Numbered from the stretch's first letter, positions 14,870-22,376 are shown. The stretch is 28,790 nucleotides of DNA from JAWWPY01 sp964412845 (GCA_964412845.1 CAYPQM010000087.1:1-28790); one strand, 5' to 3'. Notes: a model not told the origin generated them from the letters alone. Numbers and translations: made by a program.

Positions 14870-14943
14870 GACATCACCCGTCCGCCGTTGACCTCGATCG
14901 GCTGGCCGATCACGGGCCAGCCCCGCAGCACCGCTACGCTCAC
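14866..14943 (-). pseudogene. SDR-like C-terminal remnant or 25-codon ORF coupled to DUF4432
   Basis: GTG 14943 with GAGGGG 6 nt upstream opens a 25-codon frame ending TGA at 14866, overlapping the DUF4432 start by 4 bp. Its sequence, GWPVIGQPIEVNGGRVMS at the end, resembles the C-terminus of short-chain dehydrogenases (GQ-x-I-x-V-[ND]-GG-x). No room remains for the rest of an SDR, since the preceding gene ends 44 nt upstream. It is probably what remains of a deleted SDR gene once coupled to DUF4432. Confidence 0.45.
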
Positions 14944-14987
14944 CGCACGCCCCTCTTCCCTGAGCCGATTCCCTGGCCGGCTGGCTC

Positions 14988-16181
14988 TCACCCGCCGGTC
15001 TCCCGCGCCCGGGCGAACAATTCGCTGACCCGGCCCAGCAGGACGGCATGGTCCCCGCCCGCGAGCAGCCCGTCGCGCAGCACGGCCGAGGCCGCCGCCT
15101 GGAATGCCGGGTAACCGGCAAAACGTGGCCGGACCCAGGCGCTGTCGATGGTGCGCCGGGTGGCACGGTAAAACCCGCCGTTGCGCTGGTCTACGTCGCC
15201 ATCCTGCCAGGCCAGCCGCAGCGAGCTCTGCCCGCCAAGCCGGGCGTACAGGCCGACCTGCACCGGCTCGGACAGCAGCCCGCGCAGCAGGCCGGCCACC
15301 GCGGCCGGCTGCGCGGCGGACCGGGTCACCGCGATGCCGGTGCCGCCGAGCACACTGCCGATGCCGCCGGGGCCGCCCGGGGCGTCGAAAGCAGCGAGCC
15401 GCCGTGGCCCGCGATCCGGGCGGGGACGATCCGGGCGGTGATAGGTCACGTATCCGAACACGAGCGGGCAGTAGGACGGCCCGCCGGGCGCCGTCATCGC
15501 GTCCAGCACCCCGATCGGGTTGCGCTGGGACAGCTCGCGGTCGGCGTGCGCCAGCAGGTCAGCCATGATGTCGAGGGCGGCGCCGCCCGTGTCGGCGGGC
15601 ACGAACTCTCCCGGGGCCGTGGCCGGCGGCCGGCCGGACGCGACGCAGATCGCAGCGAACATGAGCAGGGCGTGCGGTCCGCCGAGGCACAGCGCGGTCG
15701 GCTGCGCGCGGGCCGCGTTGACCGCATCCGCCCAGCTTGCCGGGCGCTCGCCCATTGTCTCCGGGTGGCAGACGGAGACCTGGGCGGCGGCGTCCAGCGG
15801 CAGCGCCCACTGCTGGCCGCCGAGCCGGTAACTGTCGAACGAGGCGCCGACGGTGAGCCCGCGCCACCTGGCCAGTTCGGCAGCACTGAAGAACCGGCCG
15901 AGCGGCTGCAGGCTGCCGTCCCTGACCGCCTCACCGAGCCCAGGATGGTCGATCACCAGGAGGTCGTAGTCTTCCGCCAGGGTCCGCAGCGGCCGGGACT
16001 CGAAGTCCTCCAGCGGCTGCCGGTCCCAGCGCACCGGCCCGGCCGGATCGCCAGGATCGGCCGCTGCGGCCAGCGCGTCCAGCACCAGATAGCCACGCGG
16101 GTGATCCCAGGTCAGTCCGCGCAGTGTGACCGCCGCGCCGCCCCGCCGGGAGCGGTCACCCGCCGCGCCCCGCGTCGTCAC
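14988..16181 (-). CDS. Solute-binding-protein-like protein without signal peptide
   Basis: 397 aa, GTG 16181 with GGAG about 8 nt upstream. The fold pattern is that of bacterial extracellular sugar-binding proteins (SBP family 1): GLTWDHPRGYLVLDALAAA, YDLLVIDHPGLGEAV, LPLDAAAQVSVCHPETMGERPASWADAV, then late motifs GGTGIAVT and TRRTIDSAWVRPRFAGYPAFQAAAS. The N-terminus is Arg/Gly-rich and shows neither a hydrophobic stretch nor a lipobox, and no permease genes are nearby. It is therefore likely to act in the cytosol, perhaps binding a sugar-like ligand. It lies between the CoA-transferase and DUF4432 genes in the FadR-controlled operon. Confidence 0.75.
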   Translation of the reverse strand: MTTRGAAGDRSRRGGAAVTLRGLTWDHPRGYLVLDALAAAADPGDPAGPVRWDRQPLEDFESRPLRTLAEDYDLLVIDHPGLGEAVRDGSLQPLGRFFSAAELARWRGLTVGASFDSYRLGGQQWALPLDAAAQVSVCHPETMGERPASWADAVNAARAQPTALCLGGPHALLMFAAICVASGRPPATAPGEFVPADTGGAALDIMADLLAHADRELSQRNPIGVLDAMTAPGGPSYCPLVFGYVTYHRPDRPRPDRGPRRLAAFDAPGGPGGIGSVLGGTGIAVTRSAAQPAAVAGLLRGLLSEPVQVGLYARLGGQSSLRLAWQDGDVDQRNGGFYRATRRTIDSAWVRPRFAGYPAFQAAASAVLRDGLLAGGDHAVLLGRVSELFARARETGG

Positions 16182-16220
16182 GCGCGCGCTCCGGGACGGG
16201 TCACCCGCGGTCCCTGACGG

Positions 16221-17420
16221 TCACGCGCCCGGTCCGGGAGCGTTGACGACGCCGCGTTTGGTGAGGTCGTCGGTGGCCTCGTCGTCCCAGCCGAGCTCGG
16301 CGAGGATCTCACGGGTCTGCTCGCCGGTCAGCGGTGCGCCACGGCGCACCTCGGCCGGGGTAGCGCTGAACCGGTACGGGAAGCCGGGCGTGGTCACCCG
16401 TCCCTCGGTGGGGTGGTCGTAGCTGATCAGGGACCCGTTGTGGCGTACCTGCGGATCGTTGACCACGTCCGCGTAGGTGTAAACGGGCCCGGCCCAGATG
16501 CCGCGTTCCGCCATCAACGCCAGCCATTCGGCCGTGCTGCGCTCCGGTAGCCGGCCAGCCACCAGCGCGGTGATCTCGTCCCGCCGGGCGTGCCCGTCGA
16601 TTTCGTCGTCCAGGGCCGCCAGTTGCGGGAGATCAAGCACTTCGGCCAGATCAGCGAGGTGCGGAAAGGCCAGCGCGAGGTACCCGTCGGCGGTCGCGAA
16701 CGTGCCGTAAGGGGCGCGGATGTAGCTGTGCCCGTGCGGCTCACTGCCCCGGTGCTGCGGTATCCCGCCGACGGTGAAGATGGACATCTCCTGGGCCTGC
16801 ACGGCGATGGCGGAGTCGAGCATGTTGACGGTGACGAGCTGCCCCTCGCCGGTGCGCTCGCGGTGCAGCAGCGCGGCCAGCGCGCCCTCGAACGCGCTGT
16901 AGGCGGTGATCGCGTCGACGGTGAAGGTCCCGGCCGGCGCGGGCGGATCGGACGCGCGGCCGACGTTGAACATCGCCCCGCTCATCGCCTGCAACAGCAT
17001 GTCCTGCCCCGGGCGGCTCACGTACGGCCCGCTCTAGCCGTACCCGGAGATCGACACGTACACGATGTCGGGGCGCACCGCACGGATTGACTCGTAGTCC
17101 ATGCCCAGCCGCTCGGCCACCCCGCTGCGGTAGTTCTGCAGGAAGACGTCGCTCTGCCGGGCCAGGGCCAGCACGATCTCGCGGCCCTCGGCCGATTTCA
17201 GGTTCACCGCGAGGCTGCGCTTGTTCCGGTTCAGCGACAGGAACGACGCGTTCACCTGATTCCCGGTGGCCCCGCCCGCCGACGTGTGCCGCTGCCACTC
17301 GCCGCCCGTTGGCTCGACCTTGACCACGTCCGCGCCGAGGTCGCCCAGCCGCATCGCCGCGAACGGGCCCGCCATGGCGATGGACAGATCGACAACCCGG
17401 TAGCCGGACAAGATTCCCAT
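16221..17420 (-). pseudogene. CaiB/BaiF family III CoA-transferase split by an in-frame TAG
   Basis: ATG 17420 (AGGGG 7 nt upstream) opens a 400-codon frame, normal for the family, interrupted once by TAG at 17034-17036 (codon 129). The N part has GILSGYRVVDLSIAMAGPFAAMRLGDLGADVVKVEP and NRNKRSLAVNLKS; after the stop comes SGPYVSRPGQDMLLQAMSG and catalytic Asp169 (TFTVDAITAYSAFEGALAALLHRE), then TVNMLDSAIAV. Relatives read SGYGQSGPY here, so the TAG replaces a CAG glutamine. A GTG at 17021 could start the second half, but without a good ribosome site. Family members move CoA between acids. The gene follows the enoyl-CoA hydratase by 11 nt. It is either a recent nonsense mutant or read through. 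Confidence 0.85.
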
Positions 17421-17431
17421 CTGGTTTCCCC

Positions 17432-18208
17432 TCACCGGCCCTGGAACTGTGGTTCCCGGCGCTCGGCGAAGGCGGCCCGGCCTTCGGCCGCATCCTGCGT
17501 TGCGAAGCAGATGGTCTGCAGGTGCCGCTCGTAGTCGATGGCGCGGCCGAGCGGCATCTCGAACGCCGCCCGGAGGTTCAGCTTGGCGGTCTCCGCGGCG
17601 ATCGGCGCGCGGCTCGCGATGGTGCGGGCCAGGTCCAGCGCCCGGGGATGCAGGTCGCCCGGGGCGACGACCTCGGTCACCAGCCCCCAGCGCAACGCGG
17701 TACCGGCGTCCACCGGGTCGCCGGTGAGCAGCATGAGCGCGGCGTTGCTCGGGCCGACGTTGTGCGCGAGCAGCACGGACTGGCCGCCGCCGCCGATCCA
17801 GCCCAGCTTGATCTCCGGGGCGGCGAAGCTCGCCGCGCTGGAGGCGAGACGGATATCGCAGGTGAGCGCCATCTCAAGGCCGCCGCCGAAGGCGTATCCG
17901 TTGATCGCGGCCACCACCGGCTTGCGCAGCGCCCGCACGGCGTCGCAGTAGTCGGGACGCTGGCCGAACTGCCAGGCGCTGTCGTAGCCGGCCAGCCCGG
18001 CGATGTCGCTGCCGGCACAGAACGCCCGGCCGGTGCCGGTCAGCACGACCACCCGCAGGTCACGGCGGTCGTTCACGGTGGCCACGTAGCCAGCCAGCGC
18101 CTCGGTCATCTCAGGTGTCACCGCATTGAGCTTCGCGGGGCGGTCCAGCGTGATGATGGCGACGTGACCGTCGATATCCATCCGCACGTCGCTGGTGGTC
18201 GTGGTCAT
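17432..18208 (-). CDS. Enoyl-CoA hydratase/isomerase family protein
   Basis: 258 aa, full length. The crotonase fold is clear: ITLDRPAKLNAVTPEM, oxyanion-hole segments FCAGSDI (63-69) and AFGGGLEM (106-113), and both catalytic glutamates of true hydratases, Glu112 (GGGLEMALTCDIRL) and Glu132 (APEIKLGWIGGGGQ). It would add water to an enoyl-CoA in the cytosol. ATG 18208 overlaps the GntR stop (ATGA, 18205-18208), with GGGGAGA inside the regulator gene as ribosome site. The CoA-transferase gene follows after 11 nt, suggesting the pair activates and then hydrates an acid. Exact substrate unknown. Confidence 0.93.
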   Translation of the reverse strand: MTTTTSDVRMDIDGHVAIITLDRPAKLNAVTPEMTEALAGYVATVNDRRDLRVVVLTGTGRAFCAGSDIAGLAGYDSAWQFGQRPDYCDAVRALRKPVVAAINGYAFGGGLEMALTCDIRLASSAASFAAPEIKLGWIGGGGQSVLLAHNVGPSNAALMLLTGDPVDAGTALRWGLVTEVVAPGDLHPRALDLARTIASRAPIAAETAKLNLRAAFEMPLGRAIDYERHLQTICFATQDAAEGRAAFAERREPQFQGR

Positions 18209-18939
18209 GGTCGTTCTCCCCTGGTGTCGGCGCCGGCGACTGCCTCGCGCAACGCGTCGCCGCGCGCACCCTCGACGATCTCGCGCATCGCGTCTTCGGC
18301 CTTGCGGTGGTGACCGCGCTGGATGGCGGTGGCGACCCGCTGGTGGCTGGGCAGTGTCCGCCGGTTGTGCCCGGCGGAATGGGTGTGCAGCGGCCGGATG
18401 GCGCCCAGTGCGACGCTCACCACGTCATGGATGTAGAGCAGCAGGTCATTGTTGGCGGCCACGAAGACGGCCCGGTGGAACGCCAGATCCGCGTCGACGA
18501 ACGCGGCTGGTTCCTCGACGGTCGCCCACAGCCCGGCCATGGCGGCGGCGACCGCGGCCCGCTGCGCCGCGCTGGCCGCCTCCGCGGCGAGCCGCGCGGC
18601 ACCTGGCTCCAGCGCCACCCGCAGGTCGGCCAGGGTGCGGATGTCCGCCGGGCTGGCCTCGGGCGCGTACCGCCAGCGAAGCACGTCGGGGTCGAGCAGG
18701 TTCCACGACTCACGGGGCCGGACCCGGGTGCCGGCGCTGGTCCGGCTCTCCAGCAGGCCCTTGCCCGCCAGCACCTTCACGCCCTCGCGGAGCGCCGACC
18801 GGCCGACCTCGAACTGGCTCACCAGTTCGTCCTCCGTGGGCACCGGAGAGCCCGGCTCCAGCTCACCGCGCACGATCCGGGCCCCCAGCCCGTGCACGAC
18901 CTGGGCGTGGCGGGCCTGCGCCGGGTAAGCGGCGGTCAC
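18205..18939 (-). CDS. FadR-subfamily GntR regulator of the catabolic cluster
   Basis: 244 aa, GTG 18939 with GGAGGAG 5 nt upstream. The winged helix spans residues 12-75 (GSPVPTEDELVSQFEVGRSALREGVKVLAGKGLLESRTSAGTRV) and the FCD ligand domain residues 100-235 with the metal-site pattern DADLAFHRAV, then HQRVATAI. FCD regulators usually repress degradative genes and release DNA when an acid or sugar-acid ligand binds. It is the first gene of the minus-strand operon and overlaps the hydratase gene by 4 bp. Two palindromes matching FadR-type operators lie just upstream between two divergent promoters, so it very likely regulates itself and the dehydratase gene at 19113. Confidence 0.93.
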   Translation of the reverse strand: MTAAYPAQARHAQVVHGLGARIVRGELEPGSPVPTEDELVSQFEVGRSALREGVKVLAGKGLLESRTSAGTRVRPRESWNLLDPDVLRWRYAPEASPADIRTLADLRVALEPGAARLAAEAASAAQRAAVAAAMAGLWATVEEPAAFVDADLAFHRAVFVAANNDLLLYIHDVVSVALGAIRPLHTHSAGHNRRTLPSHQRVATAIQRGHHRKAEDAMREIVEGARGDALREAVAGADTRGERP

Positions 18940-18970
18940 GGGTACTCCTCCGGTCCTGGTGGTAGCCCTG

Positions 18971-19000
18971 AGCGTATGCCGGTCCCCTGGGGCAGGTCAA
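18971..19000 (-). promoter_or_regulatory. Candidate promoter of the GntR operon
   Basis: On the minus strand TTGACC (19000-18995) is followed after 18 bases by TACGCT (18976-18971). It points at the GntR start 32 bp further on. Its -35 box borders the first operator-like palindrome. Confidence 0.6.
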
Positions 19001-19002
19001 AT

Positions 19003-19017
19003 CTTCATCTGATGAAG
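19003..19017. promoter_or_regulatory. FadR-type operator-like palindrome, copy 1
   Basis: CTTCATC-T-GATGAAG, a perfect 15-bp palindrome just upstream of the GntR-operon -35 box. The core matches copy 2 at 19025-19037 in 12 of 13 positions. Confidence 0.65.
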
Positions 19018-19024
19018 TTTTGAG

Positions 19025-19037
19025 TTAATCAGATGAA
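19025..19037. promoter_or_regulatory. FadR-type operator-like palindrome, copy 2
   Basis: TTAATCAGATGAA, whose reverse complement differs by one base from the TTCATCTGATGAA core of copy 1. Its centre is 21 bp (two helical turns) from that of copy 1 and it ends 3 bp before the -35 box of the dehydratase promoter. Confidence 0.62.
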
Positions 19038-19040
19038 TCC

Positions 19041-19069
19041 TTGACGCCATCAGCGGCCGGCCGTAGCCT
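19041..19069 (+). promoter_or_regulatory. Candidate promoter of the dehydratase gene
   Basis: TTGACG (19041-19046) and TAGCCT (19064-19069) with a 17-base spacer; the start point would be near 19076, giving a leader of about 37 nt. It abuts operator copy 2. Confidence 0.62.
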
Positions 19070-19112
19070 GGCGGCGATCATGGCGGGACCGCCCGCCCAC
19101 GTGAGGAGCGTC

Positions 19113-20123
19113 ATGCAGCTCATCCGGTGTCATGCCGACGGCGAGTCAGCACCGCTGATCGGAGTGCTGGACGCGGGGCTGGTCACACCGGTGCGGGAGG
19201 TGGCCACGATGGCCGGGCTGCTGGCCCTGCCGCTGAGTCAGATCCGCCGGATCTGCGCGGAGGCCGGCGGCACGGGGGTGCCGATCGCCGGGGTCACCGC
19301 GCTCGCGCCCGTCGACGGGCGGACGGACGTCTGGGCCGCCGGGGTTACCTACGAGCGGTCCAAGGACGCCCGGGTGCAGGAGAGCACGGATTCTGCCGAT
19401 ATCTACGACCGGGTCTACACCGCCCATCGCCCGGAACTGTTCTTCAAGTCCGCGGCCTGGCGGGTGGTCGGTCCCGGTGGCGCGGTATCCGCGCGCGCCG
19501 ACTCCGAGGTGGACGTGCCCGAGCCGGAACTCGCCGTGGTGCTGAACTCCGGTGCCGAGGTGGTCGGTTACACCATCTGCAACGACATGAGCTCACGGTC
19601 CATCGAAGGGGAGAACCCGCTGTACCTCCCGCAGGCCAAGATCTACCTGGGCGGCTGCGCGATGGGGCCGTGGATCCGGCCCGCCTGGGAGGTGACTGAC
19701 CCGTACGCGCTCAGCATCGAGATGACGATCCGCCGCGACGGCACCGATGTGTGGGACGGCCAGGCGAGCACCGCCGGGCTGCGCCGCCGTATCCCGGAAC
19801 TCGTGCAGTTCCTCTTCCGCGAGGATGAGTTCCCGGCCGGAGTGGTGCTGTCCACCGGGACAAGCCTCGTCCCTGACCTGCCCTTCACCCTCCGCAGCGA
19901 GGATGAGATCCGGATCCGCATCCCGGAGATCGGGGAACTGGTGAACCACGTGGTGCGCGGCAAGGCCGCCCTCGCCGGCGAGGAGGATCCGTCGCCCATC
20001 CAGAAGATGGCTGCCGGGCAGCCATCGGGTGTCACCACAGGGTTCACTATCATTGAGGTCAAGGCAGACCAGCCCCATCCCGTGGATCCCGCCGCGCAGA
20101 AGCCGGGCCAGGCCAAGGAGTAA
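19113..20123 (+). CDS. Fumarylacetoacetase-fold dehydratase, resembling 2-keto-3-deoxy-sugar-acid dehydratase
   Basis: 336 aa, ATG 19113 with GAGGAG 5-6 nt upstream; an earlier start at 19041 would lie inside the promoter. The FAH-fold core has the metal ligands VPEPELAVVL (Glu137, Glu139) and NDMSS (Asp158), and the segments AAGVTYERSKDARVQES and HRPELFFKSA that characterise 2-keto-3-deoxy-D-arabinonate dehydratase-like enzymes. Such enzymes make 2,5-dioxopentanoate from a ketodeoxy acid. The shared operator region with the GntR operon, and DUF4432 in that operon, fit a sugar-acid pathway. The C-terminal 35 residues (after about 300) look like an appended tail. The next gene begins 4 nt after the stop. 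Confidence 0.86.
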   Translation: MQLIRCHADGESAPLIGVLDAGLVTPVREVATMAGLLALPLSQIRRICAEAGGTGVPIAGVTALAPVDGRTDVWAAGVTYERSKDARVQESTDSADIYDRVYTAHRPELFFKSAAWRVVGPGGAVSARADSEVDVPEPELAVVLNSGAEVVGYTICNDMSSRSIEGENPLYLPQAKIYLGGCAMGPWIRPAWEVTDPYALSIEMTIRRDGTDVWDGQASTAGLRRRIPELVQFLFREDEFPAGVVLSTGTSLVPDLPFTLRSEDEIRIRIPEIGELVNHVVRGKAALAGEEDPSPIQKMAAGQPSGVTTGFTIIEVKADQPHPVDPAAQKPGQAKE

Positions 20124-20127
20124 CCAT

Positions 20128-21069
20128 ATGCAGGCGTCGCTGGAAGGAACGGTCGGCGGGTACCGCCACGAAGCGTTCCTTTACTCCGGCGCGGCCGAGT
20201 TCCTGACCGCAGCGATGTCCTTCATTCGTCACGCGGTCGATGCTGGCGACCCGATCCTGGTCGTGGTGAGTGGTTCGAAGATCAAGGTGCTCCGCCGCGA
20301 ACTCGGAGCGGACGCCGACGCGGTGAGCTTCGCCGACATGGCCGAGGTCGGCGACAACCCCGCGCGGATCATCGCCGCCTGGCAGGCATTCGTGCAGGCC
20401 CATGCCGGTGCGGCCCAGCTATGGGGGATCGGGGAACCGGTCAACCCCGGGCGGTCCCCCACTGAGCTGGCCGAGTGCCAGCTCCACGAGGCGCTGCTGA
20501 ACGTCGCCTTTGCTGCGTCCACGCCGTTCTGGCTGCTCTGCCCGTACGACCTTGAGGCGCTGACTGCCGACGTCATCGATGAGGCGCACCGGACCCACCC
20601 CTTCGTCGCCTCAGGCGACCGCAGGCAGGCGTGCAGCAGCTTCCAGCCGCTCGACCTCGCCGGCCCGTTCGCCCGGCCGCTACCGGACCGGCCAGGCGAT
20701 TCGGCCTACCTGTCTTTCACCCCCGGCGGGCTCCGCCGCCTGCGGTCGTTCGTGGCCGAGCACGCGACGCGGGCCGGGCTAGACCAGGAGTCGGTCGCCT
20801 CGACGGTGCTGGCGGTCAACGAGATCGCCACCAACAGCCTTCGTCATGGCGGCGGGCACGGCGAGCTTCGCGGGTGGATCGACGATCGCTCGCTGGTTTA
20901 CGAGGTGTCCGACCAGGGCCACATCACGGCACCGCTGGTGGGCCGCCTGCCACCCTCTCTTGTTGCCGGGGACGGCGGCGGTCTCTGGCTGGCCAACCAA
21001 CTGTGCGATCTCGTTCAGATCTACTCGTCGCCGGACGGAACCGCGATCCGCGTCTACCAAAACCTCTGA
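20128..21069 (+). CDS. MEDS-domain and ATPase-domain anti-sigma-type regulator (RsbA-like)
   Basis: 313 aa. Residues 12-160 form a MEDS domain (HEAFLYSGAAEFLTAAMSFIRHAVDAGDPILVVVSG, later CPYDLEAL), thought to sense small molecules. Residues 195-313 form an RsbW-like ATPase with N box 231-236 (NEIATN, then SLRHGGG), G1 near 262 (DQGH) and G2 281-294 (GDGGGLWLANQLCD). Such proteins act as sensor anti-sigma factors or kinases in partner switches. The ribosome site AAGGAG lies in the last codons of the dehydratase gene, whose stop is 4 nt before this ATG, so the two are very likely cotranscribed and translationally linked. The opposing STAS gene 69 bp away is a candidate partner. Confidence 0.9.
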   Translation: MQASLEGTVGGYRHEAFLYSGAAEFLTAAMSFIRHAVDAGDPILVVVSGSKIKVLRRELGADADAVSFADMAEVGDNPARIIAAWQAFVQAHAGAAQLWGIGEPVNPGRSPTELAECQLHEALLNVAFAASTPFWLLCPYDLEALTADVIDEAHRTHPFVASGDRRQACSSFQPLDLAGPFARPLPDRPGDSAYLSFTPGGLRRLRSFVAEHATRAGLDQESVASTVLAVNEIATNSLRHGGGHGELRGWIDDRSLVYEVSDQGHITAPLVGRLPPSLVAGDGGGLWLANQLCDLVQIYSSPDGTAIRVYQNL

Positions 21070-21127
21070 CGGGCCCGCAGGACTGACAATCCGCTGGGAC
21101 GGGGTCCCCTGCTGGGCACATCTGGTA

Positions 21128-21163
21128 CGCAGGTTTGGTCAGCGGTGTCGCAGGTTTGTCAGC
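21128..21163. repeat. Short tandem duplication at the end of the STAS gene
   Basis: CGCAGGTTTGGTCAGC (21128-21143) is repeated as CGCAGGTTTGTCAGC (21149-21163), 21 bp apart and differing by one missing base. The STAS stop codon lies in the first copy. Confidence 0.6.
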
Positions 21164-21726
21164 CCGGCAGGCCGGGGGACTCCGGCCCGGGCACCTCCCG
21201 GACAAAGGCCGGGGGCCATGTCCCAGCCCATGATCCGCAGGATGTTCGTCAGTTCCGGCGGGACATCGTACAGAACGAGCCGCCTTCGGCCGCTATCGGG
21301 GCCGCCGCAACCTCCGGCCAGCCGGATGATGGTCCGCAGCCCGGCGAGATCGCAGTACTCGATGCCGGCCAGGCTGGCGTGCACCTCGGCCTGCCCGTCC
21401 ACGAATTTCTCCAGCGTGCCGACCAGGCCCGGGTAGGTGCTCTCGTCGATCTCACCGGCTATCGCCAGGACCGGCGGGATCCCGCTGCGGGTGATCCGCA
21501 GCACCCCGTCGTCATACACCTCGTGACAGTCCTCCGGCTGAACAGCTGAATCGTGGTCACCGGCCGGCTGATCTGGGAGCAGGCCGGCCGGCTGACCGTC
21601 TGGCGGGCTGGCTTCGCGGGCGGCGGCCAGGTCAGGGCAGATCCGCCCGAGGAGGCCGGCCTCGGCTGACATCGGCGCGATGACACTGTCATCCGCTCTC
21701 ATCGACTTCAGGCTACCGGTATCCAC
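21139..21726 (-). CDS. STAS-domain protein, anti-anti-sigma type without phosphorylatable serine
   Basis: 195 aa from GTG 21726 (GGAG 6-7 nt upstream); TTG 21744 and ATG 21702 are alternatives, and the first 70 residues look disordered. The STAS domain covers about residues 72-170: LRITRSGIPPVLAIAGEIDESTYPGLVGTLEKFVDG, then AGIEYCDLAGLRTIIRLAGG and LVLYDVPPELTNILRIMGW. In SpoIIAA/RsbV proteins the helix starts D-S-S-G-L and one Ser is phosphorylated; here it is D-L-A-G-L, so the classic switch site is missing. It converges on the MEDS-ATPase gene, a plausible partner. It could be a constitutive binder of an anti-sigma factor. Confidence 0.85.
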   Translation of the reverse strand: MDTGSLKSMRADDSVIAPMSAEAGLLGRICPDLAAAREASPPDGQPAGLLPDQPAGDHDSAVQPEDCHEVYDDGVLRITRSGIPPVLAIAGEIDESTYPGLVGTLEKFVDGQAEVHASLAGIEYCDLAGLRTIIRLAGGCGGPDSGRRRLVLYDVPPELTNILRIMGWDMAPGLCPGGARAGVPRPAGLTNLRHR

Positions 21727-21902
21727 ATCTCGCTCCGCGAACAAGAAAGAGGTGGAGAGCCGCGTCCGGCCGACTCATCCGCTGACGGGCGGCAAGCGTC
21801 GGGCCCGGAAGCCACGGCGCCGTCCCGCCCAGCACCGTGACGGATTATTGCCCGCGAACCGGGCGGATGCAAGCCTGCCGGGTTCCACCGGCTGCAGCTC
21901 GC

Positions 21903-22352
21903 TCATTCAGATCCGCTGGCCAGCTCCTGCAGCCCACGGGCCAGCGCCGCACTGCCATCCGAGCTCATCGACTGGAGCACATGGTCAAGGACCGCACGCC
22001 GCCGGGCCCGGACCCATCCGGCCAGCCGCCGGCCGGTCCCGGTAACGAGCAAGACGATCTCGCGGCGGCTGGCCGCCGCCCTTTCCCGGGTCAGCAGCCC
22101 CGCCGCCTCCATCCGGTCGCACAGCCTGCTCGTGGCGGACGCGGAGGCGCCCAGTGCTTGGGCGAGCCGGGCAAGATTCAGGCTGCCGGCCCGGTCGACG
22201 ATGAGCAGCGCACGCACCTGGGCCGCCGGGACCGCGCAACCCAGCTCATCGACGGCACGCTCCCATCTCTCGAGCAGGGCAGCGAACCCCAGCTCCGCGG
22301 AGGCCACATCCAGCTGGCCGTCCGAGGAGCCCGGCACCATGTCGCGTTCCAT
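21903..22352 (-). CDS. MarR-family transcriptional regulator
   Basis: 149 aa, ATG 22352 with a near-perfect AAGGAGG 6 nt upstream. The winged helix covers residues 43-105: VPAAQVRALLIVDRAGSLNLARLAQALGASASATSRLCDRMEAAGLLTRERAAASRREIVLLVT, with flanking dimer helices. MarR proteins bind palindromes as dimers and respond to phenolic or oxidative signals. It lies inside the signalling block, divergent from the promoter at 22516. Its own upstream region holds TGTC-A-GACA (22368-22376), a possible autoregulatory operator. Region 21727-21902 between it and the STAS gene has no gene. Confidence 0.9.
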   Translation of the reverse strand: MERDMVPGSSDGQLDVASAELGFAALLERWERAVDELGCAVPAAQVRALLIVDRAGSLNLARLAQALGASASATSRLCDRMEAAGLLTRERAAASRREIVLLVTGTGRRLAGWVRARRRAVLDHVLQSMSSDGSAALARGLQELASGSE

Positions 22353-22367
22353 CAGGCCCCTCCTTCT

Positions 22368-22376
22368 TGTCAGACA
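22368..22376. promoter_or_regulatory. Short palindrome upstream of the MarR gene
   Basis: TGTC-A-GACA, with a second GTCAGA half at 22383-22388, placed right behind the MarR ribosome site. It could be an autoregulatory MarR operator, but the arms are only four bases. Confidence 0.3.

Noticed and set aside
8025..17036. Genome-wide reassignment of TAG to an amino acid
   Set aside because: TAG ends the nitronate-type gene, the secreted-repeat gene and the extended DUF4432 frame at the expected places, so it works as a stop here.
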